64,000 bases of DNA from CADEED01 sp041395625 (GTDB taxonomy: Bacteria; Pseudomonadota; Gammaproteobacteria; Steroidobacterales; Steroidobacteraceae). Position numbers and translations under genes: made by a program. The notes beneath the pieces are model-generated. The model worked only from the letters and a program-made list of their open reading frames with translations, searched no databases and was not told the DNA's origin. Shown here one piece after another: positions 43,471 through 52,277 of this stretch (its first letter is position 1; each line of letters opens with the position of its first letter). The DNA lies in assembly GCA_041395625.1 (NCBI GenBank), contig JAWLAE010000001.1, positions 992,001 to 1,056,000 of the forward strand. Direction: 5' to 3'.

Positions 43471-44976
43471 TCAGTCCGCCAGCGCGACCATTGCGTGCGT
43501 CAGGAGGCGATCAGAGGTCTCTTCGATCAAATCCTTACGGATCAAACTATTGCGCCAGTTTCCCGGAATCGCGGTGACACCGTAGAACGCGCCGGCGAGC
43601 TGCCCGTAAATGGCCGCCGCGACATCCGAATCCTCGCCGAGATTGACGACCTGCAGCATGCCGCTACGGAGGTCGCGACTGGTATGGAAGGCCCACAGCG
43701 CTGCTTCCAGCGCCTCGGTCACTGTCCCGCCGCCCGTGATCGCCGGCGGCGCTTTGCGGGCATAAGAACCCTCTAGGATCGCGCGCACCACCGGCTTGAG
43801 CGTCGCGGTAGCCAGCAGCGCTTCATCCGGCCGCAAGATGCTGAGCTTGTCGCGCCCCGCGAGTGCCTGGTGCAGCATCGCTGCCAACACCCGAGCACAG
43901 TCGAGCGCGACCGGCGCCTGGTTGGTGATGCGCGCCGACTGCACGGCCTGGTGCACGGCGGCGGCCGCATCGGCGAAGAAGTACATGACCGCTGGCACGA
44001 TACGCGACAACACTTCCTTGTCTGGCTGATCAGGATCGTGTGAGCCCGCGAAGGGCAAGCGTCTGTAGCTCGCGGTCGCCAAAGCACGGGACACGCTCGC
44101 CGTGATGCCGACGCACTGCCCCGTCGCTGACAGGTAGCCCTCCTTCTGCCAACGAAGATAACGACGCACCTGATCGTGTGCATCGAAGCCAGGGCTCTCC
44201 AACAGGCTGTCGGCCAGCACCAGCGCCATCGCCGTATCGTCGGTCCAGCCGCCGCGCGGCAGCTCAAACGGTCCGCCGCCTAACAGATCACCTACGACAC
44301 TGAAAGAACCTGGTTTGCGGAACTGCGTCGCCGCTGCCAGCGCATCGCCGACTGCCAGTCCCAGCAATGAGCCGAGAAATCGTTCGCGCAAGCTCTGCGC
44401 GGCACCCAGCACAGCCGGCGTCTCGTCCGGCGCGCTGATCTGGCGCCAGGCACGAACGTACTCCTGTTGCTCGATCGTCTCAGGCACCTCGGGCCAACTG
44501 CGTGAGCGGGCGTTATCGGCCCACAGCCGATTCAGCTCTTCCAAGGCGGCGTCGCCAGACAGTCCGCGATTCACCAAGAGACAGCCGATGACCGTGCCGG
44601 TGCGGCCGATGCCGGCCCGACAATGCACATAGACCCGCCGCCCCTCCAGCAACGCGGCGTCCAGCTCCGCCAGGATCTCGGCCATGTGCTCGAGTTGCTG
44701 CGGCACGTCGTGATCCGGCAGCGGTTTGCGCAGATAGAGCGCCGTGCGTGGCACCAGTGGATCGTACGCCTCGCGTTCGCCGGGCGCCGTCAGATCGATG
44801 AAGCAATCGAAGCCCGCTTCGAAGAAGGCGCGCATGCGCAGCGCCGTCTCTTCCGGCGACCGCCCGCCCGGGTATTCACCAGCTAACAAGCGATTTTCGA
44901 TTACCCAGTAGGAGGCGTCGATCGGCTTAGGTGGCTTGCTACCTGAATCGGCTGCCAGCGGACTGCGTAGGGCCAC
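43471..44976 (-). CDS. tyrosine/dual-specificity phosphatase fused to ADP-ribosylhydrolase
   Basis: 501-residue fusion. The N-terminal domain (about 1-185) is a cysteine phosphatase with the P-loop HCRAGIGRTG (cysteine 119, arginine 125) and a general-acid candidate in the LRKPLPDHDVP loop. The C-terminal domain (about 195-501) is a DraG/ARH ADP-ribosylglycohydrolase: LGSLLGLAVGDALAAATQF, metal-binding WTDDTAM (aspartates 246, 247) and GEDSDVAAAIYGQLAGAFYG near the end. The fusion would remove both phosphate and ADP-ribose, or act on one doubly marked target. The GTG start overlaps the ttcA stop by one base. Confidence 0.88.
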   Translation of the reverse strand: MALRSPLAADSGSKPPKPIDASYWVIENRLLAGEYPGGRSPEETALRMRAFFEAGFDCFIDLTAPGEREAYDPLVPRTALYLRKPLPDHDVPQQLEHMAEILAELDAALLEGRRVYVHCRAGIGRTGTVIGCLLVNRGLSGDAALEELNRLWADNARSRSWPEVPETIEQQEYVRAWRQISAPDETPAVLGAAQSLRERFLGSLLGLAVGDALAAATQFRKPGSFSVVGDLLGGGPFELPRGGWTDDTAMALVLADSLLESPGFDAHDQVRRYLRWQKEGYLSATGQCVGITASVSRALATASYRRLPFAGSHDPDQPDKEVLSRIVPAVMYFFADAAAAVHQAVQSARITNQAPVALDCARVLAAMLHQALAGRDKLSILRPDEALLATATLKPVVRAILEGSYARKAPPAITGGGTVTEALEAALWAFHTSRDLRSGMLQVVNLGEDSDVAAAIYGQLAGAFYGVTAIPGNWRNSLIRKDLIEETSDRLLTHAMVALAD

Positions 44977-45797
44977 TACGGCTCACCTGACCGCAGTTGG
45001 GCGAAATCGTGCAGCCGCGGGTCCGCCAGGTGCGAGACCTCGACGTTGCGCAAGGCAGAGAAGATCGACTCGGTGCGCCCCGGATACTCGCGCTCCCACT
45101 CGGCCAGCATCTTCTTCACGAGTCTGCGCTGCGCATTGTCGTTCGAGCCGCATAGCTTGCAGGGAATGATCGGGAATTCCCGGGCACGCGCATAGCGCTC
45201 GATCTCCTGCTCACTGACATACGCCAGCGGCCGGATCACGACGTGACGTCCGTCGTCGGACACCAGTTTGGGCGGCATCGCTTTCAGCCGACCACCGAAA
45301 AACAAATTGAGGAACAGCGTCTCGACGATGTCATCCCGGTGGTGCCCCAACGCGATTCTGGTAATGCCATGCTCGGCGGCATAACGATAGAGCGCGCCGC
45401 GGCGCAGCCGGGAACACAGTCCGCACATCGTCTTGTCTGCCGGAATCACCCGCTTGACGACGCTGTAAGTGTCCTGCTCGATGATCTCGAACGGCACACC
45501 CAAGCCGCGCAGATAGTCAGGCAGGACGTCGGCGGGGAACCCAGGCTGCTTCTGGTCGAGATTGACCGCGATCAGTTCGAAACTGACTGGCGCACTGCGC
45601 TGCAGCGACAACAGCATATCGAGCAGTGTGTAGGAGTCCTTGCCGCCCGATAGACACACCATCACACGATCGCCGTCGCTGATCATGGCGAAGTCTTCGA
45701 TTGCCTTGCCGACGAGCCCGCGAAGGTGCGCGCCGAGCTTCTTCGAGGTGCGCGACGGCAATGCGCCGGCACGCGCTTCTGCTGCCAGCGCGGTCAT
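44976..45797 (-). CDS. ttcA: tRNA 2-thiocytidine(32) synthetase TtcA
   Basis: 273-residue PP-loop enzyme that adds sulfur to cytidine 32 of tRNA using an iron-sulfur cluster. SGGKDS (residues 50-55) is the ATP pyrophosphatase loop; MCGLCSRLRRGALY carries the CxxC pair (125, 128), and CKLCGSNDNAQRR supplies further cysteines (214, 217). The length and motifs match TtcA. It overlaps the M32 gene by four bases upstream and the phosphatase fusion gene by one base downstream. Confidence 0.95.
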   Translation of the reverse strand: MTALAAEARAGALPSRTSKKLGAHLRGLVGKAIEDFAMISDGDRVMVCLSGGKDSYTLLDMLLSLQRSAPVSFELIAVNLDQKQPGFPADVLPDYLRGLGVPFEIIEQDTYSVVKRVIPADKTMCGLCSRLRRGALYRYAAEHGITRIALGHHRDDIVETLFLNLFFGGRLKAMPPKLVSDDGRHVVIRPLAYVSEQEIERYARAREFPIIPCKLCGSNDNAQRRLVKKMLAEWEREYPGRTESIFSALRNVEVSHLADPRLHDFAQLRSGEP

Positions 45798-47314
45798 GCA
45801 GCGGCACTATCCGTGCCCGGCGCATCGAGATACTTGCCTTCCAGGTAGCGGACCGCGGCAGCCGTGCCGAGCGGCTTGCCGGTCGCGTTGCGCAGCAATT
45901 CATGCGGGGTCACACTCGCCCCCCAGCTGTAGACATTGTCCTGCAACCAGCCGAACAACCCGCTGAATTCGCCGCGCGCCAGCTGATCATCGAGATCCGG
46001 GGTTGCCTGGCGCAGCGCCTCATAGAATTGTGCCGCCATGACGTAACCGACCGCATAAGAAGGAAAGTATCCGAAAGAACCCACCGCCCAGTGTACATCC
46101 TGCAGACAGCCCTCGATATCACTCGTCGGCCGCACGCCGAGGCGTTGCGCCATCATCGTGTTCCAGGCATCTGGCAGGTCGCGCACCGCCAACTCACCGG
46201 CCAACAGCTGCTTCTCCAGTTCGTACCGCACCAGCACGTGCACCGGGTAGGTAATCTCATCGGCATCCACCCGGATCGCACTGCGTTTGACGCGGGTGAG
46301 GTGCGCGTACAGGTTGTCGACGCTCCATTCCTCGCCACTCACGCCAAAGTGCTTGAGCACGCGCGGCTGCAGGTACTCGACGAATGCACGACTGCGCGAG
46401 ATGATCATCTCCAGCAGCAGCGACTGACTCTCCTCGAGCGCCATACCCCGATCCCGGCCGACCGGCTGCTCGGCAAACTTCGCTGGCAAGCCCAGGTCGT
46501 ACATCGCATGGCCGGTCTCATGCAAGGCACCTAACAATCCAGAGAACGGATCGTTGACGTCGAAGCGTGTGGTTATTCGGACATCGCCTGGCACGCCCTC
46601 GGTGAAGGCGTGCTCGCTTTCATCCAGGCGGCCGCGATCGAACGGAAAGCCGAGCGCCGTCATGACGTCCACACACAATGCCCTCTGGCGCCCGACCGTG
46701 AAGCGTCCAGTGAGCGGCAGCGGTGCACGCTGTTCCTGCTGCCTGATCGTTTCGCGGATCAGTGTCGGCAGGCGCCGCGTCAGTCCTTTGAAGACACCAT
46801 CGATATCGGTCGAGGTGATGCCGGGGCTGAACTCATCGAGCAGCGCGTCATAGGGCGCGAGATTGAGTGCCTGCCCGAGGAGCTGCGCCTTGTCACGGAC
46901 CAGATTCACCACCTCTTCGAGATGCGGTGCAAAACTCTCGAACTGGCCAGTATCACGCGCTGCCACCCAACGCACTTCAGCCTGCGACGCCGCCTTCGCC
47001 AAACGGCTAATGAGTGATATCGGCGTCGCGATCGCATGATCGCGTTGCCGCCGCATCTCACGCAGATTCGCGCGTTGCCAGTCCTCGAGCATCGCGTCGG
47101 CCGCCTGGGCGCGATCCAGCAAACGGGTGATGCGCGGCGCCGTGAGCAATACATGGTGTTCGGTTTCGAGCGCCGCGAGCTGCTCGCCGCGCACGCTCGC
47201 GCTGCCGCGCGGCATCATCACCGCGGCATCCCAGCGCAGCAGCGACATGGCGCCACGGAACGCGTGCAGGCGTTTCCACTCCTGCTCGAGTTGCTTGTAG
47301 GGCGTCGGAGCCAT
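45794..47314 (-). CDS. M32 family carboxypeptidase (Taq type)
   Basis: 506-residue zinc carboxypeptidase. HEXXH is in LGALHETGHAMYD (about residue 265) with the third ligand and family block GMALEESQSLLLEMIISRSR and the closing FGWLQDNVYSWGASVTPHEL. It removes C-terminal residues from peptides in the cytoplasm; no signal peptide. The frame is open to 47392, but ATG 47314 with GGTGA fits better. It heads the run leading into ttcA. Confidence 0.93.
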   Translation of the reverse strand: MAPTPYKQLEQEWKRLHAFRGAMSLLRWDAAVMMPRGSASVRGEQLAALETEHHVLLTAPRITRLLDRAQAADAMLEDWQRANLREMRRQRDHAIATPISLISRLAKAASQAEVRWVAARDTGQFESFAPHLEEVVNLVRDKAQLLGQALNLAPYDALLDEFSPGITSTDIDGVFKGLTRRLPTLIRETIRQQEQRAPLPLTGRFTVGRQRALCVDVMTALGFPFDRGRLDESEHAFTEGVPGDVRITTRFDVNDPFSGLLGALHETGHAMYDLGLPAKFAEQPVGRDRGMALEESQSLLLEMIISRSRAFVEYLQPRVLKHFGVSGEEWSVDNLYAHLTRVKRSAIRVDADEITYPVHVLVRYELEKQLLAGELAVRDLPDAWNTMMAQRLGVRPTSDIEGCLQDVHWAVGSFGYFPSYAVGYVMAAQFYEALRQATPDLDDQLARGEFSGLFGWLQDNVYSWGASVTPHELLRNATGKPLGTAAAVRYLEGKYLDAPGTDSAAA

Positions 47315-47433
47315 CAATTCACCATTGCTGCTGGTCGCTTGCGAGGCGCGACTTTTGTTCCCGCATTCCGCGCGTGTGGGCGGTCGGGACACCGTCAGTC
47401 TACCAGCGAGGTCAGCGCTGGCAACCCATCGAT

Positions 47434-47475
47434 CGAATAAATATCAATACAATCAATGATTTAAAAAAATCCGCG
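47434..47475. promoter_or_regulatory. AT-rich island, probable promoter region
   Basis: About 40 bases composed almost entirely of A and T in an otherwise G+C-rich region, including overlapping ATTGAT-type repeats and the inverted repeat GATTTAAAAAAATC (5-base arms). It lies 120 bases upstream of the M32 start on the minus strand and 30 bases upstream of a possible small plus-strand ORF. No clear -35/-10 pair can be assigned. Confidence 0.45.
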
Positions 47476-47504
47476 AGGCGTTGACAGGCCGCTGCCGGCC
47501 GATT

Positions 47505-47699
47505 ATGTCCGAGTGGGAACGGTGCGCCTCGTCTACCGGCTGCGGGCTCGAGGAGGCACAGGGCCTGGACCCGCGCAGTGCAGAGCATGTTCTGAGGCGC
47601 ACCCGGGAAGTCGCCGATTGCCTGACGCCCGATCTCACGCGCGGCGCGGCGCCCAAGGAACTACGCGCGCTAGGCACTCTCTCGTGGCTCGACGCCTAA
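47505..47699 (+). CDS. possible small protein
   Basis: 64 codons starting MSEWERCASSTGCGLEEAQG and ending LGTLSWLDA. It is the only candidate gene in the roughly 450 bases between the M32 gene and the retropepsin gene and it sits directly after the AT-rich island. There is no family match I recognise and no strong ribosome-binding site. Could be spurious. Confidence 0.35.
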   Translation: MSEWERCASSTGCGLEEAQGLDPRSAEHVLRRTREVADCLTPDLTRGAAPKELRALGTLSWLDA

Positions 47700-47760
47700 C
47701 CAGGTGATCGACGACCCAGAGCGACCGCTGAAGAGTTGTAGAGATGGACGGGAATGGCCG

Positions 47761-48678
47761 TTATTGTGCGAATACCAGTTCGCCGTTTACGTAGTCAACC
47801 GTTAGGACGAAGTGGCGTAGAAAAGCGTTGCCGGCGTTACCCTCTCGCACCCCATCGGACAGCTTCTTGTCAGAGAAATTCACCTTGGCATTTTCGACAG
47901 CAAATGGGCCGACGGAAATTAGATCGAGGATGCCGGCGCTGACTGTTCGGCTGCCTCGTGCGCCAATACGCCTTTCTTGCTCCGCGTCATCAGCAGCCCA
48001 CTCCAAACCCAAACGATCGACCACGGGACCATAGAATTCGATGCCACCCGACTTGCCGGTGTCCAACGACACCATGACGGGCTCGCCCTGAACGCGTATT
48101 TCGAAGAGGGGAATCACGTCCTCGGCAGAATTGAATCTCAAGGGCACGCGATGCTCCCGTGTGACGGGGGTTGTCGGCGGCCTCAACGCGCGCCGAGAAT
48201 CGGCTATGACGATTTCGCCAGCTTGATAATCGAATCGAACGATCCGATCCTTCAAGAAGCTGTAGCCCAGAATCAAGACGAGATCAGAATCGAGCGCCGC
48301 ACCGAACGAGGACAAATCCGCCGCAACGGCATCTATCGCGTCGAACTGCCGACTGTTCAGCGACAGGCCTTCGATGGTGGCTCGCATGACCTGGAGACCT
48401 TGGCCGTCCCCAGAACCTTCCGCTTCATCCGATATGCTCTCGTCAACCGGTAGGCTTAGCGCACGTGCAAATGACACGTCGACCACAGACGGATCGACAC
48501 CGGTGTCAATGAAAGCGGCGTGGGTATCTGATCCCTTGATCGACGCGCGAATCAGCATGATGCCTTTGCTTTCCTGCGCAGAGGCAATGACGAATCCGCC
48601 ACCCGTCTTGCACGATGCCAACGTGGACAGGGCCGCGACTATGCAGGCAACTGGCAAAACTGGTCGAAGAGAAAGCAA
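47761..48678 (-). CDS. lipoprotein aspartic protease (retropepsin-like, two-domain)
   Basis: 305-residue predicted lipoprotein (lipobox LASC, cysteine 23). Two repeats each carry a DTG: AAFIDTGVDPSVV (aspartate 58) and VMVSLDTGKSGGIEF (aspartate 206), with hydrophobic-glycine partners in LVLILGYSFL and GNAFLRHFVLTVDY. This is the pseudo-dimeric layout of pepsin-like or duplicated retropepsin proteases; activity is unproven. The start is a TTG. Its codon use and A+T content look higher than those of its neighbours, which may point to horizontal origin. Confidence 0.78.
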   Translation of the reverse strand: MLSLRPVLPVACIVAALSTLASCKTGGGFVIASAQESKGIMLIRASIKGSDTHAAFIDTGVDPSVVDVSFARALSLPVDESISDEAEGSGDGQGLQVMRATIEGLSLNSRQFDAIDAVAADLSSFGAALDSDLVLILGYSFLKDRIVRFDYQAGEIVIADSRRALRPPTTPVTREHRVPLRFNSAEDVIPLFEIRVQGEPVMVSLDTGKSGGIEFYGPVVDRLGLEWAADDAEQERRIGARGSRTVSAGILDLISVGPFAVENAKVNFSDKKLSDGVREGNAGNAFLRHFVLTVDYVNGELVFAQ

Positions 48679-48694
48679 TTGCGGAGCTCTCTAT

Positions 48695-49069
48695 TCACCA
48701 AACCAGCCAGAACATCGCGAGTGACGCCAGGAATCCCACCGACCAGACCAGTGAGCGCGCAGTCGCACGGTCAGTGACGTAGAGAACTATGTACAAGACG
48801 CGCGCGGCGATGAAGACCAGCGCCACGAGGTCGACGTTCGCCTGCGGTGCACCCGCGACCTGTGCCGTCAGCACGCCTGCGGCGAACACGATCAAGGCTT
48901 CCCAGGAATTCTGCTGCGCGGCATGCGCCCGGGCACGCCAGCCCTGCTGCTTGGCGAGCCACTCGCGCGGTCGTCGATTGTCGAAGTTCTGAAAGCCGGC
49001 CTTAGCGAGTCCGGCACAGACCACCGGCAGGAGCGACGCGACGAACAGGCACCACAGGGCGATGGTCAT
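48695..49069 (-). CDS. MAPEG family membrane protein
   Basis: 124-residue membrane protein with four hydrophobic segments; LAKAGFQNFDNRRPREWLAK and RAHAAQQNSWEALIVFAAGV are typical MAPEG features (the loop after helix 1 and the arginine/asparagine helix 2). Such proteins resemble microsomal glutathione transferases. It begins one base beyond the RND pump stop, so it is probably co-transcribed. Confidence 0.88.
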   Translation of the reverse strand: MTIALWCLFVASLLPVVCAGLAKAGFQNFDNRRPREWLAKQQGWRARAHAAQQNSWEALIVFAAGVLTAQVAGAPQANVDLVALVFIAARVLYIVLYVTDRATARSLVWSVGFLASLAMFWLVW

Positions 49070-49070
49070 G

Positions 49071-52000
49071 TCAGCCTGCCGGTCCTGGCTGCGACACCGG
49101 CGGTGTCAGCGGTGACGGCGCGCCTGCACCAGGCTCGCCACTGCCTTTCACGTCCTGGCGCCCTAACAACTTATCCAGCACGCGCGAAACATGCTCCGGC
49201 GAGCGCGTATTGCGCGCGATCAGCGCATACAGCGACGGCACGACATAGAGCGTCAGACTGAGCGAGAAGATCGTGCCGAAAAACACCGTGGCGCCGATCG
49301 ACTGGCGGCTCTCCGCACCAGCCCCGGTCGACAGCATCAGAGGAACGGCACCGAATGCTGTGCACAAACTGGTCATCAGTACCGGTCGCAAGCGCACGGC
49401 CGCGGCTTCGACGATCGCATCGATGAATTCATGACCACGGTCACGGAGCTGATTGGCGAACTCCACGATCAGGATGCCGTTCTTGCAGGCGATGCCGATC
49501 AGCATGATCGCTCCTATCTGGCTGAACACGTTGATCGACGAATTGAACAGCCACAACCCCAGCAAACCGCCGACGATGGCGAGCGGCACCGTCACCAGAA
49601 TGACTATCGGATGAACGAAGCTCTCGAACTGCGCCGCGAGCAGCAGATAGACGATCAGCAAAGCGAAGGCGAAGGTGAGCCAGAGCTGATTGCCGGTCTG
49701 CTTCAGCTCGCGCGACTCGCCGTCGTAATTGATGACTGAGGTCGGCGCTTCTTCGCGAATCACCTGCTCCATGTAATCGAGCGCCTCGCCCAGCAGGTAG
49801 CCTGGTGCCAGATTGGCCGACAATGTGATGGCGCGCAGCTGGTCGAAGCGCCGTAGCTCATTGGGACCCGCCTGCTCTTCCACCTTGACGACGGCTGACA
49901 GTGGCACGAGACTCCCGGTGCTCGACGACCGGACATACAGATTGTCGAGATCGCTCACCGACGAGCGCTCGTCGCCGCGCGCCTGCAACAGCACGTTGTA
50001 TTCTTCGCCGCCCGAGACGAACTGCGTGACGATTCGTGACCCGAGCATAGTCTCGAGCGTGCGGCCGACAGTCGACAACGAAACGCCGAGATCCGCCGCC
50101 TTGTTGCGATCCACCTGGATAGCCAGTTGTGGCTTGCGTTCCTGATAGTTTGAATCCAGGCCAATGATGCGCGGATTGTCGGCTGCGACCCGCGCCATGA
50201 TCTTCTCGCTCCATTCCGCGAGCTCGGCATACTCACTGCCGCCAATCACGATCTGCAACGGCCGGCCGGCGCCGCCGCCGAAGCTCGGCGGCTGGATCAC
50301 CATAATGCGGACACCCGGAATTGCGTTCACCTTCTGCTGCACGCGACTGGCGATCGTCGCGGCGGAATCGTCGCGTTCGTCCCACAGGTGCAGCGGCATG
50401 AACACCGTACCCGAATTCACACCGGACGCACGTCCCCATGCGCCGGAACGCGAGATGACGCGCCGCGCATTACCGCGTTCGACTTCCTGCTGCAGGATCG
50501 CCTCGATTTCTCGCAGATGCCGGTCGAGGTAGGCGAGACTCGCACCCTCCGGTCCCGTCACCATCACTGGCAGCATCGCGCGATCCTCGGTCGGCGCCAG
50601 TTCCTGCTTGAGCTGCATGCCGCCGAACGGCACACCAAACACGGTCAGCGCCACCACTGCGACAGTAAGCAACATCGCCGCGCCTACCACGAACATGGGT
50701 CGCCGGCCGCGCAGGACGGCGCGCAGGCGCTTCGCGTAGCCGACGTCGATATCCCGAAACAACCGATCGACGAACACGGAGAGTCGGCCGCGCGGCATGC
50801 CATTGGCAAACAGCTTCGACGTCATCATGGGCGTCAATGTCAGCGCCACGAGCGCCGAGAATCCCACGGCTGCCGCCACACTGATGCCGAATTCACCGAA
50901 GAAGCGGCCCATCCGTCCGGGCATGAACGACACCGGTATGAATACCGCCATCAGCACCAGAGTCGTTGCCACCACCGCGAAGCCTATCTCGCGCGAGCCG
51001 TTGGTCGCCGCCACCAGCGCCGGCTCGCCGTTCTCGATCCGTCGCACGATGTTCTCGAGTACCACGATGGCATCGTCGACGACGAGGCCGATGGCAAGGA
51101 CCGCACCCAGCAGCGTCAAGGTATTGATGGAGTAACCGAGTGCTACCATGACGAGCGCCGCGCCCAACAGGGAAACGGGAATCGTGACTGCAGGCACCAG
51201 AGTCGCGCGCAACGTGCCGAGGAACAGGAAGATGACGACCAGCACGATGACCAGTGTCTCGGTCAACGCGAAGCCCACCTTCTTGATCGACTCGGCAATG
51301 AACACGGAAAAATCGAGGTTGACCTCGGCCTGTATGTCCTTGGGCAGCGTCGATCGGAGCCGCTCGACCTCGGCACGTACGGCGCGCGAGATATCGAGAA
51401 TGTTGGCCTGGGACTGCGGCACGATGCCGATGCTCACGCCGGCAAGCCCGTTCGAACGCGCGATGCTGCGATCATTCTCCGCACCGATCCGCACGTCAGC
51501 GACTTCACCAAGGCGCACCAGATAGCCGTCTACGCCGCGGCCGATCACCAACTGACGGAAATCCTCCTCGGTCTTGAGGCCAGTGTCCGTGCGCAACGTG
51601 AACTCGCGCTGTTCCGATTCGATCCGCCCGGCGGGCAGTTCGACATTCTCGGACCGCAATGCGCTCTCGACATCGGCCACGGTCAACTGGCGCGCGGCAA
51701 GCGCATCGCGATCGAGCCACACCCGCATTGCGTACAGTCGCTCACCACCGATGCGTATCGTGGCGACACCCGGCACCGACGAGAACCGGTCCTTGAGATT
51801 GCGCCGCACGTAATCGGTCAGTTCCAGCGTATTGCGCGATTCGCTGGCGACGTTGATGTACATGACGACTTCCTGGCCGTCACCCACTTTCGTCACCTGT
51901 GGCGGCTCCACCTCGGGCGGCAGGCGATTCATGACGCGCGAAATGCGCTCCCGCACGTCATTGGCAGCGGCGTCGAGATCGCGGTCCACCGCAAACTCGA

Positions 52001-52277
52001 TGCTGATGTTCGACGACTCGTCCTGGCTCGTCGACGTCATCTTCTCCACGCCTTCGAGTCCGGAGACCTGCTCCTCCAGTATCTGCGTCACGCGCGTCTC
52101 GATGACATCCGCCGACGCACCGCGGTAGGCCGTGTTGATACTGACAACCGGGCGATCGACGTCCGGATACTCGCGGATCGAGAGCCGCAGCGCCGCCGTC
52201 AGGCCGATGATCAGCAACAACAACGACAGCACCGCCGCGAACACGGGCCGACGGACCGAGACGTCAGAGATCATCAT
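49071..52277 (-). CDS. RND multidrug efflux permease
   Basis: 1068-residue inner-membrane proton/drug antiporter. It has the RND repeat pattern: N-terminal FAAVLSLLLLIIGLTAALRL, periplasmic porter loops, and transmembrane helix 4 with the proton-relay aspartates in LAIGLVVDDAIVVLENI. The short LSIREYPDVDRPVVSI start resembles MdtB/MdtC, OqxB and MexK/TriC-type pumps. It works with the adaptor encoded just upstream, whose gene overlaps it by four bases. No outer-membrane channel gene is in the window. Confidence 0.95.
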   Translation of the reverse strand: MMISDVSVRRPVFAAVLSLLLLIIGLTAALRLSIREYPDVDRPVVSINTAYRGASADVIETRVTQILEEQVSGLEGVEKMTSTSQDESSNISIEFAVDRDLDAAANDVRERISRVMNRLPPEVEPPQVTKVGDGQEVVMYINVASESRNTLELTDYVRRNLKDRFSSVPGVATIRIGGERLYAMRVWLDRDALAARQLTVADVESALRSENVELPAGRIESEQREFTLRTDTGLKTEEDFRQLVIGRGVDGYLVRLGEVADVRIGAENDRSIARSNGLAGVSIGIVPQSQANILDISRAVRAEVERLRSTLPKDIQAEVNLDFSVFIAESIKKVGFALTETLVIVLVVIFLFLGTLRATLVPAVTIPVSLLGAALVMVALGYSINTLTLLGAVLAIGLVVDDAIVVLENIVRRIENGEPALVAATNGSREIGFAVVATTLVLMAVFIPVSFMPGRMGRFFGEFGISVAAAVGFSALVALTLTPMMTSKLFANGMPRGRLSVFVDRLFRDIDVGYAKRLRAVLRGRRPMFVVGAAMLLTVAVVALTVFGVPFGGMQLKQELAPTEDRAMLPVMVTGPEGASLAYLDRHLREIEAILQQEVERGNARRVISRSGAWGRASGVNSGTVFMPLHLWDERDDSAATIASRVQQKVNAIPGVRIMVIQPPSFGGGAGRPLQIVIGGSEYAELAEWSEKIMARVAADNPRIIGLDSNYQERKPQLAIQVDRNKAADLGVSLSTVGRTLETMLGSRIVTQFVSGGEEYNVLLQARGDERSSVSDLDNLYVRSSSTGSLVPLSAVVKVEEQAGPNELRRFDQLRAITLSANLAPGYLLGEALDYMEQVIREEAPTSVINYDGESRELKQTGNQLWLTFAFALLIVYLLLAAQFESFVHPIVILVTVPLAIVGGLLGLWLFNSSINVFSQIGAIMLIGIACKNGILIVEFANQLRDRGHEFIDAIVEAAAVRLRPVLMTSLCTAFGAVPLMLSTGAGAESRQSIGATVFFGTIFSLSLTLYVVPSLYALIARNTRSPEHVSRVLDKLLGRQDVKGSGEPGAGAPSPLTPPVSQPGPAG

